64,000 nucleotides of DNA from Balneolales bacterium (GTDB lineage Bacteria; Bacteroidota; Rhodothermia; Balneolales; Cyclonatronaceae). A program made the translations under genes and the position numbers. The stretch spans positions 1 to 64,000 of the forward strand of contig JAIULZ010000005.1 in NCBI GenBank assembly GCA_022565805.1, written 5' to 3'. This document shows, piece after piece, positions 49,101 to 57,191 of the stretch. Under the pieces are notes generated by a model that worked only from the letters and a program-made list of their open reading frames with translations, made no database searches and had not been told where the DNA came from. The first letter of the stretch is position 1, and each line of letters begins with the position of its first letter.

Positions 49101-49270
49101 CCGTAATTGGTGGCTTAACTGCCTCAACCATACTAATGCTTTTCTTTGTACCATCTCTGTATCTGCTTTTCAGCTCAATAAAAGACTGGGCCGGAGTAAA
49201 AGACATAGAAAGAGCAGACCCACTCTCTGCTGCAGAATCTGCGACCTCACTACCAGAATCACGGCCATAG
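46112..49270 (+). CDS. RND-family efflux permease 1
   Basis: A 1052-residue inner-membrane transporter of normal AcrB length with 12 membrane segments. The N-terminus 'PVTFLMLALVTVGFGLFGL' is TM1. TM4 has 'LAVGLVVDNAVVVLENI', where the usual second aspartate of the proton-relay pair is asparagine. 'VTAIIGLILLSGVVVNNGIVMIDYI' lies near TM10-11. It should export drugs, lipids or other amphiphiles using the proton (or sodium) gradient. It is the middle gene of the adaptor-permease-permease operon, and the second permease begins 21 bp later. Confidence 0.93.
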   Translation: MKQLPDIAVRRPVTFLMLALVTVGFGLFGLSRLNLNLYPDVAFPTITIYTTYDGVAPEDIETLISRPLEELVGGVSGLRRVRSLSSQGSSVVKLYFNWGTDLFVAQNDVRKQVDFARRAIPDDADQPIIFAYDPNQEPVMVLTLRSNTRSPVELRTLATQQLEQRFERIPGVASAETSGGLERQINVWMNTDQILAYNLDIGSVAQRLRQENVQVPAGELVEGRMVYSLRTTGEFQNVDEIRSAIVAVRDGEPVRLRDIAEIEDGVRQPIGNVRVQGEEGVILNIYRQSDVNIVTTAANVRNELDNIRRTLPAGVTLDLLTDRSEFITLSIRNIYITALIAIGLVVCILLLFLRSFRTALIVAISIPVSIIATFSIMDFGGVTLNVISLSGLTLAVGLVVDNAVVVLENIFRFKEDRFEGREAAVKGAQEVSAPIIVSTLTTVVVFLPVLFVPGIAGFLFRDLALTISFALAISTVVALTLIPLLTSRLFKKPSGKTNQPLDDNDGNKYKEAAFFKKLTTKYQNSLSRVLPYNKVIVFVTVIFLILTTPLLLRLGGEFFPQVDENAFVIELTREPGVNLFELENSFVLAEEIIMETVPEARLIVSDYGDKRGVEGAEFPGGFRGLIRIELISSRERNRGQHEIVAQLLEDLRDIPGATSRELRENPLNPDGQDGLIVNLFGFDPEVKSELASVIMQNMMQTPGIAAVSSSADEGRPELRVIMDRERISRNGLSTSQVANAISDAIRGNNATRFIDQGLQFDITVQLAAQETSRSTDLERIQIRTESGIWMPLSNLARIERYTGPSNILRINQERVTEIQADLAGTDLQTAAERINAQLSQIQFPDGYRYEIGGTAEEQRASFFYLLIAFLVAATLAYMVMASQFESLLEPFIIIFTIPLAFSGVILMLYLTGTPVSVTAIIGLILLSGVVVNNGIVMIDYIKILQARGLSRIDAVVTGASRRLRPIIMTAATTILCMVPLAFELGEGAETWSPMARTVIGGLTASTILMLFFVPSLYLLFSSIKDWAGVKDIERADPLSAAESATSLPESRP

Positions 49271-49291
49271 CACAAAAACAGACTTCCCGTT

Positions 49292-52200
49292 ATGAATACA
49301 CACGGCATTATTTACCGGCTTTTGAAGCGCCCTATAACTGTTTTTATGTTTACGCTTCTGGTTTTAGGATTCGGAAGCTTTGCGCTCTTTAATCTTAAAA
49401 TCACGCTTTTACCGAATATCGATATTCCGGTGGTGGCAATTTCCACCAACTACAGGGATGTAGCGCCAGAAGATGTAAACCGTATTCTCGTTGTGCCCAT
49501 CGAAAACGCAATTGCATCTATTGATGGTGTGGAGCGCATAGAATCGAATGTGAGACGCGGAGGAGCATTTATTGTGATGCGCCTAAAGCCTGGTACCAAC
49601 GCCGCAAGAGTAGAAATGGATGCCAGAGAAGCAATAGACCGCATTCGCAATGATATTCCACGAGAAGCATCTCAGCCCATTATTTTCCAGTTCGATCCGG
49701 AGCGCAGACCAATAATGAGTCTCAGCGTTTCGGCATCTAACAGAGGCCTCGATGAGCTTAGACAGCTAAGCGTACAAATGATCGAGCCTATGATCGAACG
49801 TATAGAAGGTGTAGCCTCTGCTGATACAAGAGGAGGTCTTGAGCGGGCTATATACGTTAATCTTCATCCGGAGCAAATGCAACTGCACCGGGTTGTACCA
49901 GCAGATGTAGAGCAAGCACTTGCCGCCAATAATGTGCAGATTCCAGTAGGAAATCTGTTAGCAGGCCGTACCAGCTACAGTGTTCGGGCTATGGCGATTT
50001 ACAGGTCTATAGACGAGGTTAACGACACGATTATACGTTTTTCAGAAGATGGGGTCCCGGTGCGGCTCAGAGATATTGGCTCTGCAGAAGATACCTTCGT
50101 AGACATTACTACGCTTGTAGAAGTAAATGGTCTCAACTCTGTAACCATAGACGTTCAGAAACAATCCGATGCGAATACACTCGATGTTTCTCAAGATGTA
50201 ATTAATGCCATCCCGAATATTGAAGCCATACTCCCGCCCGGTATTCGAATGCAGGTATTAAATAATGAAGGACAGTTTATTGAAAACTCCATTTCGAACC
50301 TCACGCAGTCTGCATTAGCAGCGCTTGCTTTAGTTGCATTAATACTGTTGCTTTTTATGGGAAGTATACGAGCCGCAGCCGTAGTTGCTATAAGTATACC
50401 AATTTCCATGACGGCTACCTTCGCTGCTATGTATTTTACAGGAGTAACTCTTAATATAATTTCGATAACCGGCCTTGCGCTGGCTGTAGGTCTGCTAGTA
50501 GATAATTCTATCGTAGTCCTGGACAATATAATTGCCAAAATTGAGAAAGGCCTCAGCATTTTTGATGCCGTGCTTACAGGTACTAATGAAATGAAGGGCG
50601 CACTGCTTGGCTCTACACTTACCACCTTGGCTGTATTTGTGCCAATGGGTTTTCTAAGCGGCTTTACAGGACAGATTGCCCGCGACCTGGCGCTAACTAT
50701 CTCTTTTGCCATTTCTCTGTCGTATATCGCTTCTATTGTTCTTATTCCCGTTTTTGCCTCGCGCTTTTTAACTACCAAATCTGTAGATACAGATGGCATC
50801 ATGTTTAGATTAGTGCGCAGAACCGAAGGCCTGTATGCCCGCTTTCTACGCTGGCAGCTTACACACAAACGTTATACAGGCCTTGTAATAATCGCCGTTA
50901 TAGCGGGTATTATTTCTTTATTTCGGGTCGTCCCGGGGGAGTTTTTTCCGGATAATGATACTGGAGAACTTATTGTGGATATTAACTTGCCGCCGGGTTC
51001 TCAACTCACCCAAACTGCTGAAATTTTAAGAGATATAACCGACCGTTTACTCGAAGACGATCGAGTGGTTACAACCCTTACGTCCATTGGCCAAAGTGGA
51101 TGGAGGCGAGAAAGCAATGCCGGCCGTGTTACCGTAACTTTAGTACCTCAAAGAGAAAGGTCTCAGACCACAGACGAAGTATCAGCAGAGTTTCGACGAG
51201 AGCTGGTTTACGATGACGTAACTGTACGTGTTTTTGGTCAGCAGGGTGGCTTTGGTGGTGGTGGTGGTCGCGGCGGATTCGGCAGCGGCATGGGTAATAT
51301 TACCGTGAGCCTTATAGGCCCGGATGTTACCGTTTTACAGGGTATATCCGACCGCATAGAAGGCGTAATGCTTCAGGATAGCCTGGTATTAGCAGTAGAT
51401 AACCAGAGGGTTGGCTCTTTACCCGAAATAATATATCAGCTGGACCGTGTTGCTTTAAGCAGACTTGGTACCAACTTTAATACAGCCGCGAATAATTTTA
51501 AAACCCAAACACGTGGTACACAAGTTGGACAGTTTCGGGTAGACGGGCGGGAATTTCCTATTGAAGTAAGGCTTGAAGACAGCTATCGCAGAGGCCTTAA
51601 TGATTTGAACCGAATACAGGTAGCCCGTTTAGATGATCAAACTATAACCACCCGTGCCGTAGGTTATTTCGAACGTCGCGAAGGGTTTAATACCATCAGA
51701 AAGGTAAACCGTGAAACACAGCTGGATGTAAGCATTCGCGTACAAGGAGATGCGCGTACGCATCAAAGTCGTATTGTAGAGCTTTTTGAGTCGGATGTTG
51801 TTTTGCCAGATGGCTACAGATACGAATTCACCGGTTCTATCCAGGATCAGCAGGAAAGTCAGCGGGAGCTTATGCTCGCCCTTCTTGCGGCAATTCTGTT
51901 AACCTATATGGTAATGGGCGGCAAATTCGAAAACCTGCGTGATCCTTTCGTTATTCTATTTACAATACCTTTGGCTTTCTTCGGTGCCTATCTGATGCTA
52001 TACATTACTGGTACCGCATTTAGCGTTCCTGCCGGCATAGGTATGCTTATTTTAGTAGGTATCGTAGTAAATAATGGAATCGTGCTCATCGACTACATTA
52101 ACCAGAATACCTCTTACGATATGGAGCCCAAAGTCTATTTAGATGCGTTCGTAAAATCATCTACACGTAGGGTTCGTCCTGTTATCCTAACTATGTTAAC

Positions 52201-52387
52201 TACGGTATGCTCCATGGTTCCCCTTGCTTTGGGTATAGGCGACGGCTCAGAAACATGGGCACCTTTAGCGAGAGCGGTTATTGGTGGCCTTATTTTTTCT
52301 TCTATTTTTACTCTTTTTATAGTACCGGTCATCCACGCTGGCTTATCCATTACTAAATATCGTTTAATAAAAAGAGCTCAGCTTTAG
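49292..52387 (+). CDS. RND-family efflux permease 2
   Basis: A 1031-residue paralogue of the preceding permease, related along its length but clearly diverged. TM4 has 'LAVGLLVDNSIVVLDNI', again with VDN instead of VDD. A glycine-rich insertion ('GGFGGGGGRGGFGSGMGN') lies in the periplasmic part near residues 651-668 and is probably a flexible loop. Tandem RND permeases sharing one adaptor can form mixed trimers, as in MdtBC. That is inference here. No outer-membrane factor gene accompanies the operon. Confidence 0.93.
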   Translation: MNTHGIIYRLLKRPITVFMFTLLVLGFGSFALFNLKITLLPNIDIPVVAISTNYRDVAPEDVNRILVVPIENAIASIDGVERIESNVRRGGAFIVMRLKPGTNAARVEMDAREAIDRIRNDIPREASQPIIFQFDPERRPIMSLSVSASNRGLDELRQLSVQMIEPMIERIEGVASADTRGGLERAIYVNLHPEQMQLHRVVPADVEQALAANNVQIPVGNLLAGRTSYSVRAMAIYRSIDEVNDTIIRFSEDGVPVRLRDIGSAEDTFVDITTLVEVNGLNSVTIDVQKQSDANTLDVSQDVINAIPNIEAILPPGIRMQVLNNEGQFIENSISNLTQSALAALALVALILLLFMGSIRAAAVVAISIPISMTATFAAMYFTGVTLNIISITGLALAVGLLVDNSIVVLDNIIAKIEKGLSIFDAVLTGTNEMKGALLGSTLTTLAVFVPMGFLSGFTGQIARDLALTISFAISLSYIASIVLIPVFASRFLTTKSVDTDGIMFRLVRRTEGLYARFLRWQLTHKRYTGLVIIAVIAGIISLFRVVPGEFFPDNDTGELIVDINLPPGSQLTQTAEILRDITDRLLEDDRVVTTLTSIGQSGWRRESNAGRVTVTLVPQRERSQTTDEVSAEFRRELVYDDVTVRVFGQQGGFGGGGGRGGFGSGMGNITVSLIGPDVTVLQGISDRIEGVMLQDSLVLAVDNQRVGSLPEIIYQLDRVALSRLGTNFNTAANNFKTQTRGTQVGQFRVDGREFPIEVRLEDSYRRGLNDLNRIQVARLDDQTITTRAVGYFERREGFNTIRKVNRETQLDVSIRVQGDARTHQSRIVELFESDVVLPDGYRYEFTGSIQDQQESQRELMLALLAAILLTYMVMGGKFENLRDPFVILFTIPLAFFGAYLMLYITGTAFSVPAGIGMLILVGIVVNNGIVLIDYINQNTSYDMEPKVYLDAFVKSSTRRVRPVILTMLTTVCSMVPLALGIGDGSETWAPLARAVIGGLIFSSIFTLFIVPVIHAGLSITKYRLIKRAQL

Positions 52388-52971
52388 ACTGTTTAAAATA
52401 TCTGATAAACCTCCTGTCTACAGGAGAACACCGATTATATTTTATGGTTTTAGTTTAGCGAGTTGTATTATTTTCCTGAATTGAAAAAGAAGTTATTTAA
52501 TTAAACAACCTATACTATAAGGAAGATTTCGAAAAAACTTGTTCATAGGCTACGCCGGACCCAATAATACCAAAGCCATTTAAATCTTGGGATTCAGGTT
52601 TACTTGCTCATTCGGAAAAATAAACGAGGGAAAAATGGTAATACTAACCTATCCTAAGCAATTAATCGGGTATGAGTAGATGATAACAAGTAAAGCCACA
52701 TAATTGGTAAAGTAAACTTTGAAAGCCTATTGCCTCTGTTTATTTTATACCAAAGATGACAAAAATTTCGTTTTATAATACAAGAAACTATCAATCGGAA
52801 ATATCAACTTAAAGTATGTGTACAGAGGCCGCAAGCGGGTTACTATAGTTAGTGTCATTTATCAAGTATTTCCACTGGCTTCAACCACAGCAAGTCTGTA
52901 ATCATTCTGTTATTGGGTGATTTCACATTATCCCGTTCATTCTACCAGTTCACATTAAAAATCACATCATT
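52388..52971. other. Intergenic region after the RND operon
   Basis: 584 bp before the YtxH gene. A short hairpin, CTCCTG (52411-52416) with CAGGAG (52421-52426), lies about 25 bp after the permease stop without a U-run, so it is a doubtful terminator. No gene is supported in the remainder. Confidence 0.4.
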
Positions 52972-53274
52972 ATGGCTCAGTATTCAAAAGGTTTTATCTA
53001 CGGGCTCCTGACTGGGGCAGTATTAGGTTCATTAACAGCAGTGATGTTGGCTCCCGATAAAGGCAGCAACACCAGAAGTAAGGTTTCTTACCGCATCCAA
53101 AACTATATTGATGAGCTTAGCAGCCTATTAGATGAGTTAAAGGATGAAAAAGCATCAATTAATTCTGCAAAAAAGCAAGGCGATGATGTAGTTCAAGACG
53201 CTAAACAAAAGGCTGAAGATTTAATAAAAGAAGCCGAAGATCTTCTAATGAATATTCATAAAGATAAAGGATGA
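52972..53274 (+). CDS. YtxH-domain small membrane protein
   Basis: A 100-residue protein with the YtxH pattern: a glycine-rich membrane helix near 8-26 ('GFIYGLLTGAVLGSLTAVML') followed by 'APDKGSNTR' and a long charged coiled-coil tail. YtxH proteins are often general-stress proteins of unknown mechanism. It is monocistronic and followed by a strong terminator shared with the convergent kinase gene. Confidence 0.85.
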   Translation: MAQYSKGFIYGLLTGAVLGSLTAVMLAPDKGSNTRSKVSYRIQNYIDELSSLLDELKDEKASINSAKKQGDDVVQDAKQKAEDLIKEAEDLLMNIHKDKG

Positions 53275-53360
53275 TCCAATTTGTTTTTTTGGTCTTTTTA
53301 AAAGCCAAAAATAAAGCTGGTGTGCTATCAAAATAACTAAGAAACTTTCTTGTAACTCCA

Positions 53361-53405
53361 CATCAAAAAAAGCTCGTTTTTTAAAATCGAGCTTTTTTTT
53401 TGATG
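53361..53405. terminator. Bidirectional Rho-independent terminator
   Basis: CATCAAAAAAAGCTCG (53361-53376) is mirrored by CGAGC plus a T-run ending GATG (53388-53405). A-run and U-run flank both sides, so it ends both the YtxH and the convergent kinase transcripts. Confidence 0.9.
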
Positions 53406-53433
53406 TGTATATCAACAGTTACAAAAAGCAAAG

Positions 53434-56400
53434 TTACTCTTCAGTTAGAACTCTTTTTGTTAACTCACGAATCTCTTCCAATAAGTGATTAAAGGCAGGG
53501 AGTTTATTTTTGATAAAATCAGGCAGGCTGTCTTTACCTTCATTCATTATTTTTTTTTCGCAATCCAGAGCCAACATATACATCTTACCAGCCATGACTG
53601 TAGCTGATGAACCTTTCAGCATATGAATTTGATCTTTTAATTCTTTAAGTTCCTGTTTTTTTGCCAAAATATCCATTCTCCCCAATATCTCTGCTGTATC
53701 AGAAAAGTACTTCTTCAAAAGTAGATTCACTAGCTTAGATTCTCCCCCATATTTTTCAAAAAGCTGCACAAAATCAAGCGTATTTGTATTATCAGTATTT
53801 TGGTCAGAAGAATTATCAATAGCAGAAAAATCAGACTTCGACCTACCTAAGGCTGTATTCTTTTTAGATATATCATTTTCATTTTTTTCAATCAAAGCCG
53901 GAACAATCTGATCCAGAATACTTGAAATATCTTCCAGCCGATACGGTTTAGTTATATAGGCGTTCATTCCCGCAGACTGACTTTTAGATTCATACCCGGC
54001 CAATGCATGGGCTGTAACTGCAACAACCGGAACAGATGCCTTTTTACTGTCATCCAGCTCACGAATTAGTTTGGTAGCCATAAAACCATCCATCACCGGC
54101 ATCTGGCAGTCCATAAAAACAACATCGAACCTACCGTTACTAACTTCATTATATGCTTCTCTTCCACTTTCAACTATTGTAAATTTACAGCCCAATTTTC
54201 TGAATATAAACTCGATAAGCATTTGATTTACGGTATTATCTTCTGCTATAAGTACATTTAAACCAGAGTATTTCCCTTCTTGATTATGATTTGAGCTGTT
54301 TTGTCCGGTATTATCCGGAGCTGATACTGAAATTTCTTCTGAACCCTCACGCTTAAAATTTAATAAAGGTCCTTCTTGTTCAATGTCTATGGGTATTGCA
54401 GCTAAATCTGTCTCTGCGTTGTAGACAATTTTCCGTATTTGATCTGATGTTACAGGCTTATTGATAAGGCCATATATATCATATTCTTCAAGCATCCCTT
54501 CTGCCAACTGCTCATCTCCGCCAACAAGAACATAAATCCGGGAATCCAGAAAATACAGTCTGTTTTTGATGCAATTGATCATTTCAAGCATTCTATTCAA
54601 TCCACATCCATTATCAATAAATACATGGTTTAATACTTTATTATGCTCCTCAATTTCATCTAAGACCGAGTTTGCTTCAGCAATATTTTTCACCCTCCTG
54701 AAACCAACATCATAAAGACTCAATAGTTTTTTCAGATAAACGAAATTAAATTCATTATCTGCAAACAACATAGCCAGCGGTTTTCTATTAGCATTAATAT
54801 GATCAACTTCATTCTCAGCTACAGATTCTGCTTCTTTGCTTTTACTCACATGCGTTAGCGAAATTTCAAGAGGAATAATAAACTGAACAGTTGTTCCAAT
54901 ACCTTCTTCGCTCTCCAAAGATATTGTGCCATTCATTCGCTCAATAAGATTCTTGCAAATAACCAAACCGAGGCCGCTGCCTTCAAAGTTTTTTGTAAGT
55001 GATGAATCTATTTGAGAAAAAGGTTGAAATAACCTCTTCTTATCCTCATCATTTATACCAATACCGGTATCAACAATTGTAAACTTTATGTAAATTTTAT
55101 TTTTGTTTTCATCGGCACTTACTTTTTTTACCGACAGTTGCACTTTGCCTTTTGGAGTAAATTTATAGGAGTTACTCAATAAATTAATTAATGCCTGCTT
55201 TATCCTCAATTTTGCACCCGAATAGTATTCCATCTGCAGATCATTATCTACATCTATAGAGAAATCTAGTTTCTTAGTTTCCATTCTAATGCTAAACATT
55301 TGTTTTATTTCAAACAGAAGCTCATCGATAGAAAAGATGACTTTCTCAAATTTGAGCTGGTTACTTTCAATTTTATGATAGTTAAGAATATCACTAATTA
55401 TTGAAAGTAAGGTTTCGCCACTATTCGCCATTATTTTGGCATATTTTTTCTGCTCAGAAGAAAGATCTGTTGCAGAAAGTAAATCCAGCATTCCCATTAT
55501 TCCGCTTAGAGGTGTTCGTATTTCGTGGCTCATGTTTGCAAGAAACTCGCTTTTAGCCCGGTTTGCTGCTTCTGCTTCATAGCGAGCACGAATTAACTCT
55601 TTTTCATTTTGTTTTCTTACCTCTGCGTTCGAAATTAGCTCAGATAACACTTTTAAAAGCTGTAGCTCCATATTGGTCCAACGCTTTACAGAACGGACGC
55701 TATCGAAACCAACAAACCCTATACATTCGCTACCGTGCACAAGTGGCAGGGTTATCAGCGATTTAACTTTTTGAGCGTTTAAAATCTCTTTTACGGTATT
55801 TCCGTCTTCGAGCTCATCTACATTTTTTATATGGATAAGTCGTCCTTTTTTATGTGCATTTACCCAACCTGGCACTATATCGCATGGAATGCCCTGAAGA
55901 TTATCTATTTCGGGGGAAATCCCATCTGCACACCACTCATAAGTATTATACATGAGCTGTTCGCTAAAGTCATATCTAAAAACATACACTCTGTCGATCT
56001 CGGCGAGCTTGCCAACCTGCATAAGTGTGTAGTTAATGGATTCATTCAAATCTTCGCTGGAGATGTTTACCAGCTTTATAGCAACATCCATTACTACTGC
56101 TTGAAACTGATTTTGTCTTTGCAGCAGATTTTCCAATTCTTTAGAAGGTGTTATATCCCTACCGACGGAAATAAAATATTTGAGCTCTCCTTCTTCATCA
56201 AATATTGCTCTATCATACCATTCCTGCCATTTTTCAGACCCATCGTCAGTAACCACAAGATGCTGATAGGTTCTTTCAGGTTCCTTAAGACTGAGCTTAC
56301 TTAGATGATCCCTGATATTTTCGTGCTGAGATTCCGGAATAAATTCTAAAAATGATTTTCCTTGTATCTCATCCGGGTTACAACTGAATTGCCTCGCGTA

Positions 56401-56514
56401 TGCCGCATTAACCAATAAGAGCGTAGTATCTGGTTTAAACTTACAAACAAAATCTCCACGCACTTCAAAAATATCACGGCAGAGCTCCATTAAGGTATCA
56501 TCGTATACACTCAT
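53434..56514 (-). CDS. Large hybrid histidine kinase (PAS, GAF, HisKA, HATPase, REC, REC, Hpt)
   Basis: A 1026-residue cytoplasmic kinase. PAS spans about 10-130 and GAF about 150-300. HisKA has its histidine in 'LANMSHEIRTPLSG' near 329, and HATPase boxes are 'NLLSNSYKFT', 'DTGIGI' and 'GSGLGLVI'. A first receiver-like domain (about 575-690) keeps an aspartate in 'VFIDNG' and a lysine in 'INKPV' but has lost the N-terminal acidic pair, so its phosphorylation is doubtful. The second receiver is canonical, with D near 801 ('VFMDCQMPVMDG'). A C-terminal Hpt has its histidine in 'QIHMLKGSS' near 963. The order resembles BarA-type phosphorelay kinases. The partner regulator is not adjacent. Confidence 0.9.
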   Translation of the reverse strand: MSVYDDTLMELCRDIFEVRGDFVCKFKPDTTLLLVNAAYARQFSCNPDEIQGKSFLEFIPESQHENIRDHLSKLSLKEPERTYQHLVVTDDGSEKWQEWYDRAIFDEEGELKYFISVGRDITPSKELENLLQRQNQFQAVVMDVAIKLVNISSEDLNESINYTLMQVGKLAEIDRVYVFRYDFSEQLMYNTYEWCADGISPEIDNLQGIPCDIVPGWVNAHKKGRLIHIKNVDELEDGNTVKEILNAQKVKSLITLPLVHGSECIGFVGFDSVRSVKRWTNMELQLLKVLSELISNAEVRKQNEKELIRARYEAEAANRAKSEFLANMSHEIRTPLSGIMGMLDLLSATDLSSEQKKYAKIMANSGETLLSIISDILNYHKIESNQLKFEKVIFSIDELLFEIKQMFSIRMETKKLDFSIDVDNDLQMEYYSGAKLRIKQALINLLSNSYKFTPKGKVQLSVKKVSADENKNKIYIKFTIVDTGIGINDEDKKRLFQPFSQIDSSLTKNFEGSGLGLVICKNLIERMNGTISLESEEGIGTTVQFIIPLEISLTHVSKSKEAESVAENEVDHINANRKPLAMLFADNEFNFVYLKKLLSLYDVGFRRVKNIAEANSVLDEIEEHNKVLNHVFIDNGCGLNRMLEMINCIKNRLYFLDSRIYVLVGGDEQLAEGMLEEYDIYGLINKPVTSDQIRKIVYNAETDLAAIPIDIEQEGPLLNFKREGSEEISVSAPDNTGQNSSNHNQEGKYSGLNVLIAEDNTVNQMLIEFIFRKLGCKFTIVESGREAYNEVSNGRFDVVFMDCQMPVMDGFMATKLIRELDDSKKASVPVVAVTAHALAGYESKSQSAGMNAYITKPYRLEDISSILDQIVPALIEKNENDISKKNTALGRSKSDFSAIDNSSDQNTDNTNTLDFVQLFEKYGGESKLVNLLLKKYFSDTAEILGRMDILAKKQELKELKDQIHMLKGSSATVMAGKMYMLALDCEKKIMNEGKDSLPDFIKNKLPAFNHLLEEIRELTKRVLTEE

Positions 56515-56623
56515 ATTAGGTCATCTTTGGTTAAAAAGGCAAAGCGAAAAGTATTTGATGCAGAATTTATCAGGGAGTTTCAGAATATTTTAAACTTGAG
56601 CCCGCTCCGAAAAGTCAAATTTG

Positions 56624-56662
56624 AACCACGGAGTCACGAAGACTCGAAGTTTTACGAAGGCA
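56624..56662 (+). repeat. Degenerate tandem 'CACGGAGT/CACGAAGA' repeat
   Basis: Consecutive 8-bp-like units CACGGAGT, CACGAAGA, CTCGAAGT and then a diverged ACGAAGG lie after GAAC. Sequences of this style occur widely in intergenic DNA of environmental bacteria (from memory, not searched). It lies just before a short open frame. Confidence 0.45.
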
Positions 56663-56675
56663 AGTAACTGTTTTT

Positions 56676-56822
56676 ATGATACGAGATTTTGCGCTTGAAG
56701 ACATAAATTTCGAATTAGAGATTAATCGCAGTAGCCTCAATCTTAAAATGAATTTTCTATTAATGAGAAGCCGAAATTATAGCGAATTTAATGACTATTT
56801 TATTGATATGAAGTTTTTTTAA
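56676..56822 (+). CDS. Possible small hypothetical protein (48 residues)
   Basis: An ATG-to-TAA frame beginning 'MIRDFALEDINFELEINRSS' and ending 'NDYFIDMKFF'. I recognise no family. It could be a remnant of a longer gene linked to the degenerate repeat just upstream, or chance. The lack of a clear ribosome site and the AT-rich sequence keep confidence low. Confidence 0.2.
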   Translation: MIRDFALEDINFELEINRSSLNLKMNFLLMRSRNYSEFNDYFIDMKFF

Positions 56823-57100
56823 CTGAATTGATTTTTCATTGCCAAAAAGTTACAAGATTCGAATTATAAGAGGCATGACAATGAAATTTTCGGCGAGTTA
56901 TTCCCCGAAATAGCTTTAAACAAGGAAAATGACAGTTTCCCAAAACTGCATTATTTATAAATAAATATTTAATTAAGCGTATCACTCTGTTCTTCAGTTA
57001 GATAGATTACTTTAAGTTTTCAGGTTTCATTTCAAAAGTGCACCGTGCGTTGCGATTACTACTAAGTCAAATTTAGTTTTTGAACTGCGTTTTCCTAAAA

Positions 57101-57142
57101 TAAAAAAAGCCTTCCCGCTACAATTAAATAGCAGGAAGGCTT
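57101..57142 (-). terminator. Main rpoC terminator
   Basis: AAGCCTTCC-CGCTA (57107-57120) pairs with TAGC-AGGAAGGCTT (57129-57142). On the minus strand the stem is followed by T7. It ends the rpoBC operon. Confidence 0.9.
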
Positions 57143-57152
57143 AAATCGTACC

Positions 57153-57185
57153 GAAGAAAAAAAGCCTTCAGTTTAGACCGGAAGC
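57153..57185 (-). terminator. Second, weaker rpoC terminator
   Basis: On the minus strand GCTTC and GAAGGC form an imperfect stem followed by a run of T immediately after the rpoC stop codon. With the hairpin at 57101-57142 it makes a tandem terminator pair. Confidence 0.5.
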
Positions 57186-57191
57186 TAAATT

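Larger units (their letters stand above)
56515..57191. other. Intergenic region upstream of the kinase gene and downstream of rpoC
   Basis: 677 bp. Contains a degenerate 8-bp tandem repeat near 56624-56662 (units such as CACGGAGT, CACGAAGA, CTCGAAGT), a possible 48-codon open frame at 56676-56822, and the rpoC terminators at its right end. The rest is AT-rich without visible features. Confidence 0.45.

Noticed and set aside
52411-52426. Hairpin CTCCTG/CAGGAG as RND operon terminator
   Set aside because: Short stem without a U-run; too weak to list as a terminator.
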